Source: Pseudoalteromonas sp. T1lg23B | GTDB lineage: Bacteria > Pseudomonadota > Gammaproteobacteria > Enterobacterales > Alteromonadaceae | DNA length: 64,000 bases | Assembly (NCBI RefSeq): GCF_002964665.1 | Contig: NZ_PQBZ01000030.1 | Location: forward strand, 1-64,000 | Direction: 5' to 3' | Part shown: piece by piece, positions 37,825 to 48,529 of the stretch | Layout of the letters: each line of letters starts with the position of its first letter | Numbering within the stretch: position 1 is the first letter of the stretch | Notes under the pieces: model-generated | Database searches by the model: none | The model's input: only the letters and a program-made list of their open reading frames with translations | Told to the model about the DNA's origin: nothing | Made by a program: the position numbers and the translations under genes

Positions 37825-38697
37825 CTAAGACGCTAACTGAGCCGTGTTATCTTGGACTCGTCCGTTGGTATAGTATTTGGCAATGCTTGCGCAAAAATTG
37901 TCCGATACTGGGTTTTGTTGGTTATTGGCTCGAATTAAAACCACGTCTGCGATGGGCAGTGGTGGGAGGCTACTGCATTGCAGTTCAGCTAAATCACCTT
38001 TGCTGAGCGCTGACATGGCACCAATAGCCAAACCACTTCGTACTATGCCTCGTTGTGCGCTGGCACTGCCACTAGAGGCAATAATTTCAAAAGCTCGATT
38101 GAGTTTATGCAATCCTTCAATCGCCGCTTGGTGAAAGCGGCAATCACGTTGGAAAATTGCAATCGGTAACGGTTGTTTTGTTTGCGCATCATATTTGGGG
38201 TTGTATACCCATACGCCTTGGGTTGACTCCAGTAGGTAGCCTTCTTCAGAGTCAGACGAACGAGTGATAATCGCCAAGTCGAGGTGACCACTATCAATCA
38301 TTATCTTAACTCGGTTGCTGGGTGTGCAGGTGATCTGTAAGTCTAAATTTGGCCATTGCTGATGAAGTAATTTGACTATCTTCGGCAAAACGGACTCGGC
38401 ATAGTCATCAGGGCAGCCAAGGCGCAGTAAAGTACTGGGTTGAGCCGCGCTCATTTGCGCCAAAGTATCATCATGCAATTGCACGAGTTGCTTGGCATAG
38501 CGAGCGAATATTTGTCCATCATGAGAGAGATTAAGCAAGCGGCCTCGTTTTTGAAACAAAGACTTATTTAAATCTTGCTCCAGTTTTTTCATTTGCATGC
38601 TAATTGCCGATTGTGTGCGGTTCACTTGCTTGGCTGCACGGGTAAAACTCCCAGTTTCAACAAACGCTAAAAAACTTCGCAACGCATCGATGTCCAT
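37825..38697 (-). CDS. LysR-family transcriptional regulator
   Basis: The 290-residue regulator has an N-terminal winged helix (MDIDALRSFLAFVETGSFTRAA, RTQSAISMQMKKLEQDL) and the two-lobed ligand domain. I use the ATG at 38697: it gives MDIDALR, the usual LysR opening, with GGAG 6 bases upstream; a longer frame to 38709 has no ribosome site. It is divergent from the GST gene (about 112 bases apart), so it probably controls the GST-racemase operon in response to a small molecule. Confidence 0.93.
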   Translation of the reverse strand: MDIDALRSFLAFVETGSFTRAAKQVNRTQSAISMQMKKLEQDLNKSLFQKRGRLLNLSHDGQIFARYAKQLVQLHDDTLAQMSAAQPSTLLRLGCPDDYAESVLPKIVKLLHQQWPNLDLQITCTPSNRVKIMIDSGHLDLAIITRSSDSEEGYLLESTQGVWVYNPKYDAQTKQPLPIAIFQRDCRFHQAAIEGLHKLNRAFEIIASSGSASAQRGIVRSGLAIGAMSALSKGDLAELQCSSLPPLPIADVVLIRANNQQNPVSDNFCASIAKYYTNGRVQDNTAQLAS

Positions 38698-38809
38698 TAC
38701 TCGCTCCAACCTATCAGAAATACTTATAGGTTATATCAAAATTATCCGTTAGTCAGAAGTGTTTTTATTGGTTTTAATAGGCTTACATTAAACGCTAAGG
38801 AAACAAAAA

Positions 38810-39463
38810 ATGCAGTTATATATCGGTAATAAAAACTATTCATCATGGTCATTAAGAGCATGGTTAATGCTTGAAAAAAATGAGATAACTTTTGAAGAAA
38901 TCAAACTGCCACTGGATACACCTGCATTTTATGAGGCTTTGAAAGATGTCACTCCTAGCCTTAAAGTTCCCAGTATCATTGACAATGATATTCATGTTTG
39001 GGACTCGCTGGCAATTTGTGAATATATCAATGATGTTTATTTATCTGGTCGTGCATGGCCTGAGTCGGTGAGCCAAAAAGCTAAGGCCCGTGCCGTAGCG
39101 AGTGAGATGCATTCTGGCTTCAGTGCTTTGCGCAATGAGATGCCAATGAATATTCGCGCGAAGCGAAGTCTGACGATGAGTGAGGCTTGCAAAAAGGACA
39201 TAGCGCGGGTCGAGCAAATTTGGGCTGAACAAATGACGCAATATGCGGATGCAGGCGGCTGGTTGTTTGGTCGTTGGTCAATTGCGGATGCGATGTTTGC
39301 GCCTGTTGTTATGCGCTTTCAAACGTATGGTATTGCTGTAAGTTCACAGGCTAGTTTGTATATGGATAAAGTGCTTAGTTGCCCCGTATTGGCTAAATGG
39401 ATCAATGAGGCCTTACAGGAAACTGAAATCGTTGAAATCGATGAAGCTGGAGAAGACATATAA
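38810..39463 (+). CDS. Glutathione S-transferase family protein
   Basis: The 217-residue protein has the thioredoxin-like GST N-domain (YIGNKNYSSWSLRAWLMLEKN, S11/S12 region as catalytic Ser) with the cis-proline context KVPSI and the substrate motif DSLAICEYI, and an all-helical C-domain. Such cytosolic enzymes conjugate glutathione to electrophiles or act as isomerases. AAGGAAA precedes the ATG. It is followed 12 bases later by the racemase-like gene and shares an intergenic region with the LysR gene. Confidence 0.92.
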   Translation: MQLYIGNKNYSSWSLRAWLMLEKNEITFEEIKLPLDTPAFYEALKDVTPSLKVPSIIDNDIHVWDSLAICEYINDVYLSGRAWPESVSQKAKARAVASEMHSGFSALRNEMPMNIRAKRSLTMSEACKKDIARVEQIWAEQMTQYADAGGWLFGRWSIADAMFAPVVMRFQTYGIAVSSQASLYMDKVLSCPVLAKWINEALQETEIVEIDEAGEDI

Positions 39464-39475
39464 CAAGGAGCAATC

Positions 39476-40168
39476 ATGAAAACCATTGGCTTATTAGGTG
39501 GTATGAGTTGGCAGTCAACACAAAGTTACTATCAACTTATCAATGAGGGAGTTAAGGCGCGACTAGGTGGGCTTAACAGCGCTAAAGTAGTGCTTCACAG
39601 TGTCAACTTTGCAGAAATTGAGGCGCTGCAACGAATGGAGGATTGGCAAACTTGTGCCGAGATCTTAGGGCAAGCGGCGGCGGGATTGGAGCGTGCTGGT
39701 GCCCAATGCATAGTGATTTGTACCAATACAATGCATAAAGTGGTGCCCCAAATCATGCCGTATGTGTCGTTGCCCATTATTCATGTTGCAGATGTGGTTG
39801 CGCAATCGCTACGAGCGCAGGGCATTGAACGCACAGCACTACTTGGTACGCGTTTTACCATGGCTGAGCCATTTTACGCTGAGCATTTGAGCAAGTATGG
39901 GCTAGAGGTGATAGTACCAAATGAAGACGAACAGCAAATGGTGGATAGCATTATTTATCAAGAGTTGTGTCTTGGGCAAATTAACCCTTTTTCAAAACAA
40001 CAATACTTAACGTTAGTCAATGCGTTACATGAAAGAGGGGCCGAAGCGGTTATACTAGGCTGCACCGAGATTGGTTTGCTTATTAAGCAACAAGACTGCA
40101 AGCTGATGCTATTTGACACAACACTTATACATGCTCAAGCTGCTGTGAATTTTGCGTGTGAGACATAA
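39476..40168 (+). CDS. Aspartate/glutamate racemase family protein
   Basis: The 230-residue enzyme has both catalytic cysteines of the PLP-independent Asp/Glu racemase fold: ICTNTMH (C82) and GCTEIGLL (C196), and an N-terminal GLLGGMSWQST motif. It interconverts L- and D-aspartate or a related acid. It follows the GST gene by 12 bases with AAGGAG as ribosome site. The pairing with a GST may be metabolic or accidental. Family firm, substrate unknown. Confidence 0.93.
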   Translation: MKTIGLLGGMSWQSTQSYYQLINEGVKARLGGLNSAKVVLHSVNFAEIEALQRMEDWQTCAEILGQAAAGLERAGAQCIVICTNTMHKVVPQIMPYVSLPIIHVADVVAQSLRAQGIERTALLGTRFTMAEPFYAEHLSKYGLEVIVPNEDEQQMVDSIIYQELCLGQINPFSKQQYLTLVNALHERGAEAVILGCTEIGLLIKQQDCKLMLFDTTLIHAQAAVNFACET

Positions 40169-40248
40169 GCAATAAATGCTTGGCAGGACAAGTATTGTCC
40201 TCATCAACTTAGAATATTGCTAACTCACACAAGCGCATCTATAACTGT

Positions 40249-42591
40249 ATGATGCGTTTATTTTTTTATAGTGATATGACAGTGAATAGGTGGTTGGCTT
40301 TATGTTGTCTTGGTGTGTCGAGTTTATTCATGGGATTGTTGCAAGCACAAGACATTGAAAAAGAAATATTTTCTCTAACCTTGGATGATTTATTGGAGCT
40401 TTCAGTCACATCTGGCTCAGACAGAGCCGAAAAGTTGCGACACACACCTGCCTCAATTCAAGTCTTAACGAAAGAACAGATTAAGCAGCGAGGGTATACC
40501 AATTTAACCGAGGTTATCGCTGATCTATCAGGCTTTGACTTGAGTATTTCATATGGTTCTGATTACACAACTTTTTTTCAAAGAGGCTATCGAACACCCA
40601 GCACCCAGCGAACATTAGTTATGGTCAATGGCATAATTAATAACCAACTGTGGAGCCATGATTTTCCAACCAATCGACAGATCCCCATGACGGGCATTGA
40701 GCGTATCGAAGTACTCTCTGGCCCCGCAGGGGCAGTGTACGGTCCGAATGCCTTTTTAGGTGTGATAAACATCATTACGCAAAAAGGTAAGAATCTAAAC
40801 GAGAACAGCCATGAGCTTACGATGCAAGCACAAATGGCGGCGTATGATTCTTTGGGGTTAGACTTCACCGTGCTGGGTAAGCAGCAAAGTTTGAGTTATT
40901 GGCTATCGGCAAAAGTATATGAAAGTGACGGGCCAGGTCTTGAAGATATGTCTCGCTGGGGTTTTGTGGATGAGCAATATCTATCTGATGAACGGTTTTG
41001 GGGACCGGTGCTCAACTACAGCTACAATGGCGTACCATATGGGAAGTATATTTCTAAGAATCAAGAACATGGGGTCTTTGGTGAGATAAGCTATGATGGG
41101 CTGACCGCAGGCGTCAATCATTGGATGACGCACAATGGCTATGGGGTGCAGTTTAGCTTTGACCGAGGTCAACCCAATGCAACGTGGAGTAGAAAAACCA
41201 GTTTATATTACCTTGAACATGAGCATACTTTTACTGAGGGGCTAAAAATAAAGAGCTACTATCGTTACCGCACTGAGCAGCGTTATGGTAATTGGGCCGA
41301 GGCGAGCCCTGATTCACAAAGCGAGCGTGCGAGATATTCGTATGTCACCATTTCAGATTGGAACTCTGCAAGTACGTCTAATAAGCTTCGCCAAGACTAT
41401 GAATATCAATATTCAGACTCGTTACATTTGGCCGCGGGCATCAAATATGAGCGAAAAGAATTGACCAAAGCGTACGAAATTTGTGGTTACTGGGCTTCAG
41501 CGTACTGTTCACTTGAAGATGACGAAGACTTAGGGCCCTATGGGCTCGGTAAGGGAGTGTATTATTCCACCGATATTACCATGCCTGTATTGCTTGGGGC
41601 ATTGGGAAAAATGGACGCCGTGAATTTGATTAAAACAACAGATCGTGGCGCCTATTTTAGAGCTAGTTTTAAAGAGTCGAATTGGTCATTGAGTGGCGCA
41701 ATTCGCTGGGATAACAACTCAACTTATGGGACTTTTATTAAACCCCGCGTAGCAGCGACGTTTGATTACAATGAGCGCAACACACTCAAGTTAATTTACG
41801 CAACTGCTTTTCAAGAACCGGCTCCCATTCAATTATATGGTGGTTGGAATGGGCGTAACTCAAACCCCGAGCTACTACCCGAAGAAGTGCAGGACTTATC
41901 GTTAATTTGGTTCTACCAAAATGGTCCTTGGTTCAGTGATTTCTCGCTTTATCATAGTCGCTATAAAAATGTCATTAAAGAAGAGTCTGAAAACGCAGGG
42001 AAGAGGGACATAACAGGAGCCGAGTGGCGAGTGAAATATGAACTCGATAATCCTTGGTTCGATGCGCCACAAATAAGCAGTTACCTCAATTATAGCTATA
42101 CCCACGTGACCAGTTACATCAATTATGACCATCAGCTGGGGATGTGGGTAGGTAAAGATACTCAGGCTTGTCAGGCAGATAGCGCTTTGTGTGAAGAGTA
42201 TCAAGTGCAACTGGGAGATATCGCTCCCCATAAAATTAACTTGGGGATCAACCTACCAGTGACCCAAAGGTTCAGTATCAATACTCGTTTTAATTATATT
42301 TCCAGTAAAGAGCTTTATCTTAGCAACCCGCTTCGAGATGCTGACGTTAAACTTGGTGACTCACTTACGACCAATGTAAGCTTTGTATGGAGCATTAAGG
42401 CGTGGAATGTACATTTTAAAGTCAATAACTTGTTTGATAGTCAGCTTTACCACTCAGGCGTGGCTCAAGCAAATTCAGGCAGTACATTTACCGATGCAGA
42501 AGGCGATTTACTAAGAACGGGTGGATTTTATAACTCCATTTTACCTCAGGTGGGTCGCAACTGGGAGCTGGCAGTTACCGCCTCATTTTGA
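40249..42591 (+). CDS. TonB-dependent outer-membrane receptor
   Basis: The 780-residue protein has a signal peptide (hydrophobic 15-32, ending near LLQAQ) and a plug domain with LTLDDLLELSVTSGSDRAE, VMVNGIINNQ, ERIEVLSGPAGAVYGPNAFLGVINI, then a barrel ending in TASF. This receptor class resembles vitamin B12/siderophore-type receptors with a TLDDLL N-terminus. The start is uncertain: no good ribosome site is seen near the ATG at 40249; 40276 is an alternative. The ligand is unknown and no uptake gene sits beside it. Confidence 0.93.
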   Translation: MMRLFFYSDMTVNRWLALCCLGVSSLFMGLLQAQDIEKEIFSLTLDDLLELSVTSGSDRAEKLRHTPASIQVLTKEQIKQRGYTNLTEVIADLSGFDLSISYGSDYTTFFQRGYRTPSTQRTLVMVNGIINNQLWSHDFPTNRQIPMTGIERIEVLSGPAGAVYGPNAFLGVINIITQKGKNLNENSHELTMQAQMAAYDSLGLDFTVLGKQQSLSYWLSAKVYESDGPGLEDMSRWGFVDEQYLSDERFWGPVLNYSYNGVPYGKYISKNQEHGVFGEISYDGLTAGVNHWMTHNGYGVQFSFDRGQPNATWSRKTSLYYLEHEHTFTEGLKIKSYYRYRTEQRYGNWAEASPDSQSERARYSYVTISDWNSASTSNKLRQDYEYQYSDSLHLAAGIKYERKELTKAYEICGYWASAYCSLEDDEDLGPYGLGKGVYYSTDITMPVLLGALGKMDAVNLIKTTDRGAYFRASFKESNWSLSGAIRWDNNSTYGTFIKPRVAATFDYNERNTLKLIYATAFQEPAPIQLYGGWNGRNSNPELLPEEVQDLSLIWFYQNGPWFSDFSLYHSRYKNVIKEESENAGKRDITGAEWRVKYELDNPWFDAPQISSYLNYSYTHVTSYINYDHQLGMWVGKDTQACQADSALCEEYQVQLGDIAPHKINLGINLPVTQRFSINTRFNYISSKELYLSNPLRDADVKLGDSLTTNVSFVWSIKAWNVHFKVNNLFDSQLYHSGVAQANSGSTFTDAEGDLLRTGGFYNSILPQVGRNWELAVTASF

Positions 42592-42645
42592 GCAACTATC
42601 AATTAGCTGTCCTAAAAAGTAGCACCCAAGTTGCGCATATTCGCT

Positions 42646-44262
42646 TTAACTGGGCGTCACAATGCACAAGCTAGCGGGTTGAATTTTAATGTTCAACTCG
42701 GTGGCAGTATCAAGCTCTCCATCAATACAATACTGAAATGGCTGCGATGCGCTTACAGTGACTTTGCTTGCTCTTTGATGCTGGACATGCATGTTTGACG
42801 CTTGCTCTGTGAGGTTGCTGCCAATCAATTGCGTCAGACTGAGCAGTTTATCTGCGGTATCTTGATGATACTCAAGCTGTGTAATATCTAATAACCCATC
42901 TTGCCAGTTGGGTTCTCCCCCTCCTTGGGCGAGTAAAGTCGTCATTGGGGCTGCATTGGCAATCGCTAAGCTACTGCCTGAGATATTTTGCTTAGGCTCA
43001 TCGTCAATCACAATGTCTACATTAAGCGGTTTATTATCCAGTAACGCATCAAGGAAACCTTGTAGGTAAGCGAGTTGTCCATGTTGATTTTTCTGTTCTC
43101 GGTTGGCATGGTCTATCATCTTTTCTTCGATACCCAATGCGACAACGAGTAACGCTGTTTTGTCGTTACACTGCATAGTGTCCATTTGGAGTGTGTGGTG
43201 AGTTAGTAGTGCGTGACAGGCACTGTGGATCGGATCGATTTTGCTACTTATACCAAACAACACATGAGCGAGTGCGTTGGCTGTACCGATGGGCAAAATA
43301 CCCAGCGTATGGTTGGTGTTTTTTAGTGCTGACGCAACTTGTGCGACTGTGCCATCTCCGCCACAGGCAACGAAGGTATGTTCTTTATTGGGTAAAAGGG
43401 ACTTAACCAATTGCGTCACATCCGTATCCGCCTCAGTGATGTGGCAGTTCAGTTTATATTTTTGCGTGAGCAACCCCAAGATTTGATTTGCATATTCCTT
43501 CCACTTCCCACCGCCAGACACAGGGTTAATGATTAAGGAAATGTCTGGCGCCTGATGCTCTTTAATGTATTTGCTAAGTGTCAGCAGTCTTTTTAGTTGT
43601 TTTTTATTTAGCCTCGCTGTACTTCGAATAGATTGAACATTTTCAATTACTTGCCTTTCAGTTAAGGTGGGTTCAGTGGCGAGTAAATAAGCGCATAACA
43701 TAAAAAAGGAACGACCACGACCGAGCGCACAGTGGATCACCACTTTATGCCCCAGTTGGTGCTGTGCTTTGATCCAATTGATGGCGTGTAGTAACTGAGC
43801 TTCACTTGGCGAGAAATGGTCAAGTACTGGTAAATTTAAGTAGTACAAATGTTCTTGTTCCGCTGACCAGTTTAGGCCATCGAACTCTGCGGTAACGTCG
43901 AGAATTGCATTGATGCCCTGAGCCTCAAGTGCTTCAATATCAGTAGGAAATAAGCGGCATGCCAAGAAGAGATTAGGTGTGATCTCCTGAATAGCAGGTA
44001 CTTTGTCATTGTGACGTACAAATGCATTATATAACTGTGTACCCAATAAATAGGGAAGGAGCGCGACCTTTATCCAAATGGGGATGGCCCCCGTGGCAGA
44101 TTTTCTAAATAAGCTTGGATAGTTGGTGGCATAGGCGAAGCAAACGCAAGCTAAAGAGACTGACAACCATAGTGTTGGAAATAAAAACCAGCTATCGATA
44201 CTGAACCATGCAAGGGCAAGGCAAAGGGTAAACATTAACAAATAGTATTTGGTCATTTTCAT
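42646..44262 (-). CDS. Fusion: dual-specificity phosphatase domain and diacylglycerol-kinase-type lipid kinase
   Basis: The 538-residue protein has two or three N-terminal hydrophobic segments (about 5-45 and 62-76), a dual-specificity phosphatase domain (about 92-235) with the signature HCALGRGRS (C178, R184; general acid D148), and a DAG-kinase/sphingosine-kinase catalytic domain (about 240-535) with INPVSGGGK and GGDGT (301-305). The phosphatase may act on a lipid or phosphoinositide-like head group and the kinase on a lipid alcohol, so one protein could interconvert two states of a membrane lipid. Both active sites look intact. The gene stands alone. Confidence 0.9.
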   Translation of the reverse strand: MKMTKYYLLMFTLCLALAWFSIDSWFLFPTLWLSVSLACVCFAYATNYPSLFRKSATGAIPIWIKVALLPYLLGTQLYNAFVRHNDKVPAIQEITPNLFLACRLFPTDIEALEAQGINAILDVTAEFDGLNWSAEQEHLYYLNLPVLDHFSPSEAQLLHAINWIKAQHQLGHKVVIHCALGRGRSFFMLCAYLLATEPTLTERQVIENVQSIRSTARLNKKQLKRLLTLSKYIKEHQAPDISLIINPVSGGGKWKEYANQILGLLTQKYKLNCHITEADTDVTQLVKSLLPNKEHTFVACGGDGTVAQVASALKNTNHTLGILPIGTANALAHVLFGISSKIDPIHSACHALLTHHTLQMDTMQCNDKTALLVVALGIEEKMIDHANREQKNQHGQLAYLQGFLDALLDNKPLNVDIVIDDEPKQNISGSSLAIANAAPMTTLLAQGGGEPNWQDGLLDITQLEYHQDTADKLLSLTQLIGSNLTEQASNMHVQHQRASKVTVSASQPFQYCIDGELDTATELNIKIQPASLCIVTPS

Positions 44263-44417
44263 TGGCTTATGGCCTCTATGAACGCAGGTTTACACATGCA
44301 TTTTTGAACACATTTTTTGTGCGTGCATTTTTTCGAGTGTATTGATTTTATTATTTATTAAGTCAAAAGCATTTCTATGTTTGCTATTAACACCCTAGCA
44401 GAATGTGCAACATTTTC

Positions 44418-44888
44418 CTATTCGAGTTCGCTTGAGTTATACCACTGGGTTTGTTCCAACCAGAATATTTCGCCAAATCCAGATATAAATCTTGCGCGCA
44501 CGATGTCTAGTTGCCAAATATGAAAATCAGCAAGTTGTGCGTACTGTGCCGCGTCTGGGATCTGCTGAACAAACTGCTCTATGAGCGACATGCTATCTGC
44601 TCTTGCGAGTTTTTTTGCGGTTGCGAGTAAGGTTAATCTAGATGCAGCGGCGTTTTGTGCGTGATTTTCAGCAAACACGGTGAGTGATAATTTACAACAT
44701 TGACTCAGGTTCTTTGTATGTTGGGCCAAATCACTGATAAAGAGGTAAACCCTTGTCGAGGCATCAGAGATAAAGTGGACGGTAGAACCGAAAGGGAAGC
44801 CCGGCATAGTTACCGATAAGGTAGATAACACAGCGAGATTGGACTGGTTGAGTAACTGCTTTGCTGCTAATACGGTCTGCTGTTGCAT
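44418..44888 (-). CDS. Pyridoxamine 5'-phosphate oxidase-fold protein (HugZ-like)
   Basis: The 156-residue protein has the split-barrel flavin-binding layout of the PPOX family: AVLSTLSVTMPGFPFGSTVHF at the start and a C-terminal ARFISGFGEIFW, as in heme-utilisation proteins HugZ/HutZ. Such proteins bind FMN or heme. No histidine-rich tail is seen. The ribosome site is weak. Family assignment is reasonable; the specific role is not shown. Confidence 0.85.
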   Translation of the reverse strand: MQQQTVLAAKQLLNQSNLAVLSTLSVTMPGFPFGSTVHFISDASTRVYLFISDLAQHTKNLSQCCKLSLTVFAENHAQNAAASRLTLLATAKKLARADSMSLIEQFVQQIPDAAQYAQLADFHIWQLDIVRARFISGFGEIFWLEQTQWYNSSELE

Positions 44889-45111
44889 AGATGAATGTAT
44901 CCAATAGTTTGAATTTTATACATTGATAGAGCAAAAGTTAGCACATAAAGTTGTTGAGTCAGCGCTGTTGTGCCATGTTTAATTAGGTTTTTGTGTTTTT
45001 CGCAATTTAGAGGTTTGATATAACAATATATTTTAAAGTTTTTATTCTAATTTCTGAATATGTGTGAAATATTAACCTTTTGATTTGTATTAGGAGTGTG
45101 CGCTTTGCACT

Positions 45112-47145
45112 GTGGCCCAAATGCTTAAACAACTTACCATCAAGCAAAAAATTATTTTAGGCTTTACCAGCTTGGGTATTTTACTTTTGATATCAAGTAG
45201 CCTTGCCTATACAGCTTTAAAGCAAATCAATCATGCCAATACTGAAGTAAAGAGTGTCGCGCTGCCCATTTTAAAAACGGCTAACACTTTACAGCTACAG
45301 CAAAGCGCGTTGAGTAAATTAATCTCAAAAGCCTACAGTGAAAGTGACGAGACGCAATTGCGAGCCATAGAGCAGCGCTTTGGAGAACAACAAAAAATGT
45401 ACCAAAATCAACTATCTACACTTCATGCCATCACTCAGGACAAGCAACAATTTACCGCGCTTTTGAACACCATAGTCTCAGTGAGTAAGGGTATTGAGCG
45501 TGAAGCCAAATCTTTGCTCTTGGCAAAGCTAACAGCAATTGAGCACAGACAGCGTATTCGCAACCTGATCCAGCAATTTGAACAGCACCGTAGCTTGGCC
45601 AGTGATGCCATGCTTAATCTAGAGTTGGTAGAGACGAGTAATACCCGTCAGCTTGCAGAGGTGGCTGGCACAGGTATTCGCATTGATGACATGATGTATA
45701 CCCTAAGTGATAACGTGAAGGTGGTGAATCAGCTAGAAGGACAAAATTGGCAAGCTCAACAAGAAGATGTGCGATTTTTATTGGGCAATATTCGCGATAA
45801 TCTACAATTTTTGAAGCGCCAGTCACAGGGACTAGACGTAGAGGAATTATTAACTGAGTTTAGTGAACAATTAGCCCTAATGGCGGCCATGGTGGATGAG
45901 CCAGGCAGCGTGTACCAAAGCGTGGCGACCAAGTTATCAGCTTTGGCGCAATCAGAGAAAGCCTATCAGCAAGCTGAGCAGGCGACGGAGCAAATTCAAA
46001 ATACGCTACGCGACTTACAAAGGGCTGCTGATGAGCAATTTAACTATTATGAAAACATCGCGGAACAAAAAATTCAGCAAGCACAAAAAACTGCTTTGAG
46101 TATGGCTGTGGTATTTATTGTGTTAGCTGTATTTATCGCTATCTCAACAAGTCGTGCGATGCTAGGGCCGTTGGCCGCCGTGAACAAAATGCTCGGTTAT
46201 CTGGCTCAGGGGGATTTTTCGAGGGCGATGAAAAAGCGCAGCGATGATGAGTTTGGCATGTTGATCGACAATATTAACCGCGTAAAAGACAGTTTGCGAG
46301 TGCTGCTCGAAGACATCAATAATAAGGTTCATGAACTGGAGCATATGTCAGATTCGACACAGCAACGCAGCCAAACACTCGCGAAAAATGCCCAGCAACA
46401 ACTACAGCGCATTGATAGTGCGGCGGGTTTAGCTTCACAAATTGCACTGAGTGCTCAACAAGTTAGTGATGAGTCAGCCACGACGCTTAGCAGCATCAAA
46501 GAAGCGGAACAACAAAGTTTGAGCGTGAATGAAATAGCGAATGATAACAAGCAACATATGTTGTCGCTCAATAGTAAAATGGCAGACACAGTGGCGGTCA
46601 TGGATAAGCTAACACAGCACAGTCAAAACATAGGGTCAATTTTGGACACCATTGTGTCTATTGCCGAGCAAACCAACTTATTGGCATTAAATGCAGCTAT
46701 AGAAGCTGCGCGCGCCGGAGAACAGGGTCGCGGTTTTGCGGTTGTTGCTGACGAGGTTCGAACACTGGCGGCACGCACTCAGTCGTCGACCAATGAGATA
46801 AACACCATGATCGAGTCGTTGCAACAGGATACTAAATTGGCTAACAGCGCAATTTTAGAGGGACAATCGGGTACGCAAGCCTGTGCAGCACGTAGTGAGT
46901 CTTTGTCTGAGGCCATTGGCCAAATTGAGCAAGTATTGGTTCAAGTTAATGAGTTGAGCAGCCGTGCCAGTGGTGCAGCGAATGAGCAGGTGTCTCATTG
47001 TCAACAGATCGAGAGTGTGATGGAGCATGCTCAGCAAACTGCCAAAGATAATGCGAATGAAATGCAGCATATGGCTCAGGCCAGTGAATCACTTAGCCGC
47101 TTTGCTAATTCACTGACCGAGTTAGTCAGTCGCTTTAAGCTGTAG
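45112..47145 (+). CDS. Methyl-accepting chemotaxis protein
   Basis: The 677-residue receptor has TM1 (about 10-30), a helical periplasmic domain (about 35-325), TM2 (about 328-346), HAMP and a cytoplasmic signalling domain with the conserved hairpin ([34 protein letters not shown]). It senses a ligand and steers CheA via CheW. The start is uncertain: GTG at 45112 or ATG at 45121 ([10 protein letters not shown]). It overlaps the alcohol dehydrogenase gene by 11 bases, convergently. No che genes are near, so it feeds a remote system. Confidence 0.94.
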   Translation: MAQMLKQLTIKQKIILGFTSLGILLLISSSLAYTALKQINHANTEVKSVALPILKTANTLQLQQSALSKLISKAYSESDETQLRAIEQRFGEQQKMYQNQLSTLHAITQDKQQFTALLNTIVSVSKGIEREAKSLLLAKLTAIEHRQRIRNLIQQFEQHRSLASDAMLNLELVETSNTRQLAEVAGTGIRIDDMMYTLSDNVKVVNQLEGQNWQAQQEDVRFLLGNIRDNLQFLKRQSQGLDVEELLTEFSEQLALMAAMVDEPGSVYQSVATKLSALAQSEKAYQQAEQATEQIQNTLRDLQRAADEQFNYYENIAEQKIQQAQKTALSMAVVFIVLAVFIAISTSRAMLGPLAAVNKMLGYLAQGDFSRAMKKRSDDEFGMLIDNINRVKDSLRVLLEDINNKVHELEHMSDSTQQRSQTLAKNAQQQLQRIDSAAGLASQIALSAQQVSDESATTLSSIKEAEQQSLSVNEIANDNKQHMLSLNSKMADTVAVMDKLTQHSQNIGSILDTIVSIAEQTNLLALNAAIEAARAGEQGRGFAVVADEVRTLAARTQSSTNEINTMIESLQQDTKLANSAILEGQSGTQACAARSESLSEAIGQIEQVLVQVNELSSRASGAANEQVSHCQQIESVMEHAQQTAKDNANEMQHMAQASESLSRFANSLTELVSRFKL

Positions 47146-48337
47146 CACTGACAGAGGTCAGAATGCCTCGACACTCTTGCAAGTTCATAAAGTGTGGTAC
47201 AGGGTAATCAGGATGGGCTTCTTTTAGCGCAGACTTTGCTAGGACATCAATATCTTCATAGCGCAACTCACTAAAGGTGGTTTGAATGTGCATCTCCGTG
47301 AGAAGACCTTCAATATGACAGAGCAAATCCTCCGCTTGACGTGCTATTGGATAATCTAAAGACGTTAGTCTGCATTCTCGTGCAATTAAAGCCAGCGTGT
47401 TATCAATACGTGTACCGTACCAGCGCAAAACTGGTAATAGCAACACTGCATTTGATAAACCATGCGCAGTGCCGTAGTTGGCGCTAAGCTGGTGTGAAAT
47501 GGCATGGACATACCCCACAGAAGTACGAGTAAATGCCTGTCCCGCATAGAATGAGGCTAATAGCAGCTGTTCTCTGGCGTGTAGGTCTTCACCATTTTGG
47601 TAAGCGGCTGGCAAATAGCTAAAAATCAAATCACAGGCTTGTAAAGCGCGCTCCTTGCTAAAACGTAGGCAATTGATGCTTAGTAGGGCCTCTATGGCAT
47701 GCGTCAGGGCATCAATCGCTGTGGTTGCAGTTAAGTGCTTTGGTAGGCTGGCAGTGAGCTTGGGCAGCAGTACAGCATGTTGTGGCACGAGTGAAAAATC
47801 AGTCGCTGCGTATTTTTTCTGAGCTTTAGAGTCGTTCACAACGGCCGCAACGGTTGTTTCTGCGCCTGTACCAGCAGTCGTTGGAATAGCGATATTTGGT
47901 GGTAGGCGCTTGAGTATCTTAAATAGGCCTTTAAAGTCAGCGATTGATTTATTCGGTCTGACGGTCTTTGCGCCAATCAATTTGGCACAGTCAATGACCG
48001 AGCCTCCCCCAACGGCAATGATAGCGCAGCAGTGATTGTGCACGTAATTGCTATAGCCTTGTTCAACGTTATCTATCGTAGGGTTTGGATTAACATCGCA
48101 AAAAATGAACGGCTCAAGTTGTTGCTGTTTAATGATATTGAGCAGTTTCGTTACCTCTGACAACTTAATTAGAGTGTGGTCGGTGACCACGAGTACATGA
48201 GATTGTTTTGGCAGTTTGAGTGCGTGTAAGGCATCTTGGAGTGCGTTATTGCCACGATGTAATTTGGGGTTCGGTACGCCAATTAAAATAACGATGCATT
48301 TGAGGATGAAGTGATAACAACGATAAAGCAAGGCCAT
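47135..48337 (-). CDS. Iron-containing alcohol dehydrogenase
   Basis: The 400-residue enzyme has the NAD(P)-binding GGGS of the family ([12 protein letters not shown]) and the metal ligands in [16 protein letters not shown] and [25 protein letters not shown]. It interconverts an alcohol and aldehyde or ketone. The N-terminal stretch has a hydrophobic segment ([11 protein letters not shown]) which some members show. The substrate is unknown. It is convergent with the chemoreceptor gene and downstream of deaD but separated from it by a terminator. Confidence 0.93.
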   Translation of the reverse strand: MALLYRCYHFILKCIVILIGVPNPKLHRGNNALQDALHALKLPKQSHVLVVTDHTLIKLSEVTKLLNIIKQQQLEPFIFCDVNPNPTIDNVEQGYSNYVHNHCCAIIAVGGGSVIDCAKLIGAKTVRPNKSIADFKGLFKILKRLPPNIAIPTTAGTGAETTVAAVVNDSKAQKKYAATDFSLVPQHAVLLPKLTASLPKHLTATTAIDALTHAIEALLSINCLRFSKERALQACDLIFSYLPAAYQNGEDLHAREQLLLASFYAGQAFTRTSVGYVHAISHQLSANYGTAHGLSNAVLLLPVLRWYGTRIDNTLALIARECRLTSLDYPIARQAEDLLCHIEGLLTEMHIQTTFSELRYEDIDVLAKSALKEAHPDYPVPHFMNLQECRGILTSVSATA

Positions 48338-48472
48338 ATGAATGCTCGATTTTTAAACATGACCAAAAATGTAGCATAAAGATGTTTGTTCATCTATCTA
48401 GGATGAGGAAAATAGGTGGCTAACATATTGATGCTCTTCATATTGCGCTAAAGTTAGTACTTCAGAGAAAAC

Positions 48473-48497
48473 AAAAAAGCCGCTTAAAGCGGCCTTT
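48473..48497 (-). terminator. Terminator of deaD
   Basis: AAGCCGCTTaaAGCGGCCTT-like stem, flanked by A and T runs on both sides; on the minus strand the U-tract follows the stem about 33 bases after the deaD stop codon. Confidence 0.88.
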
Positions 48498-48529
48498 TTA
48501 ATGTGCAATCTAGTTGCTATTTTATGAGA

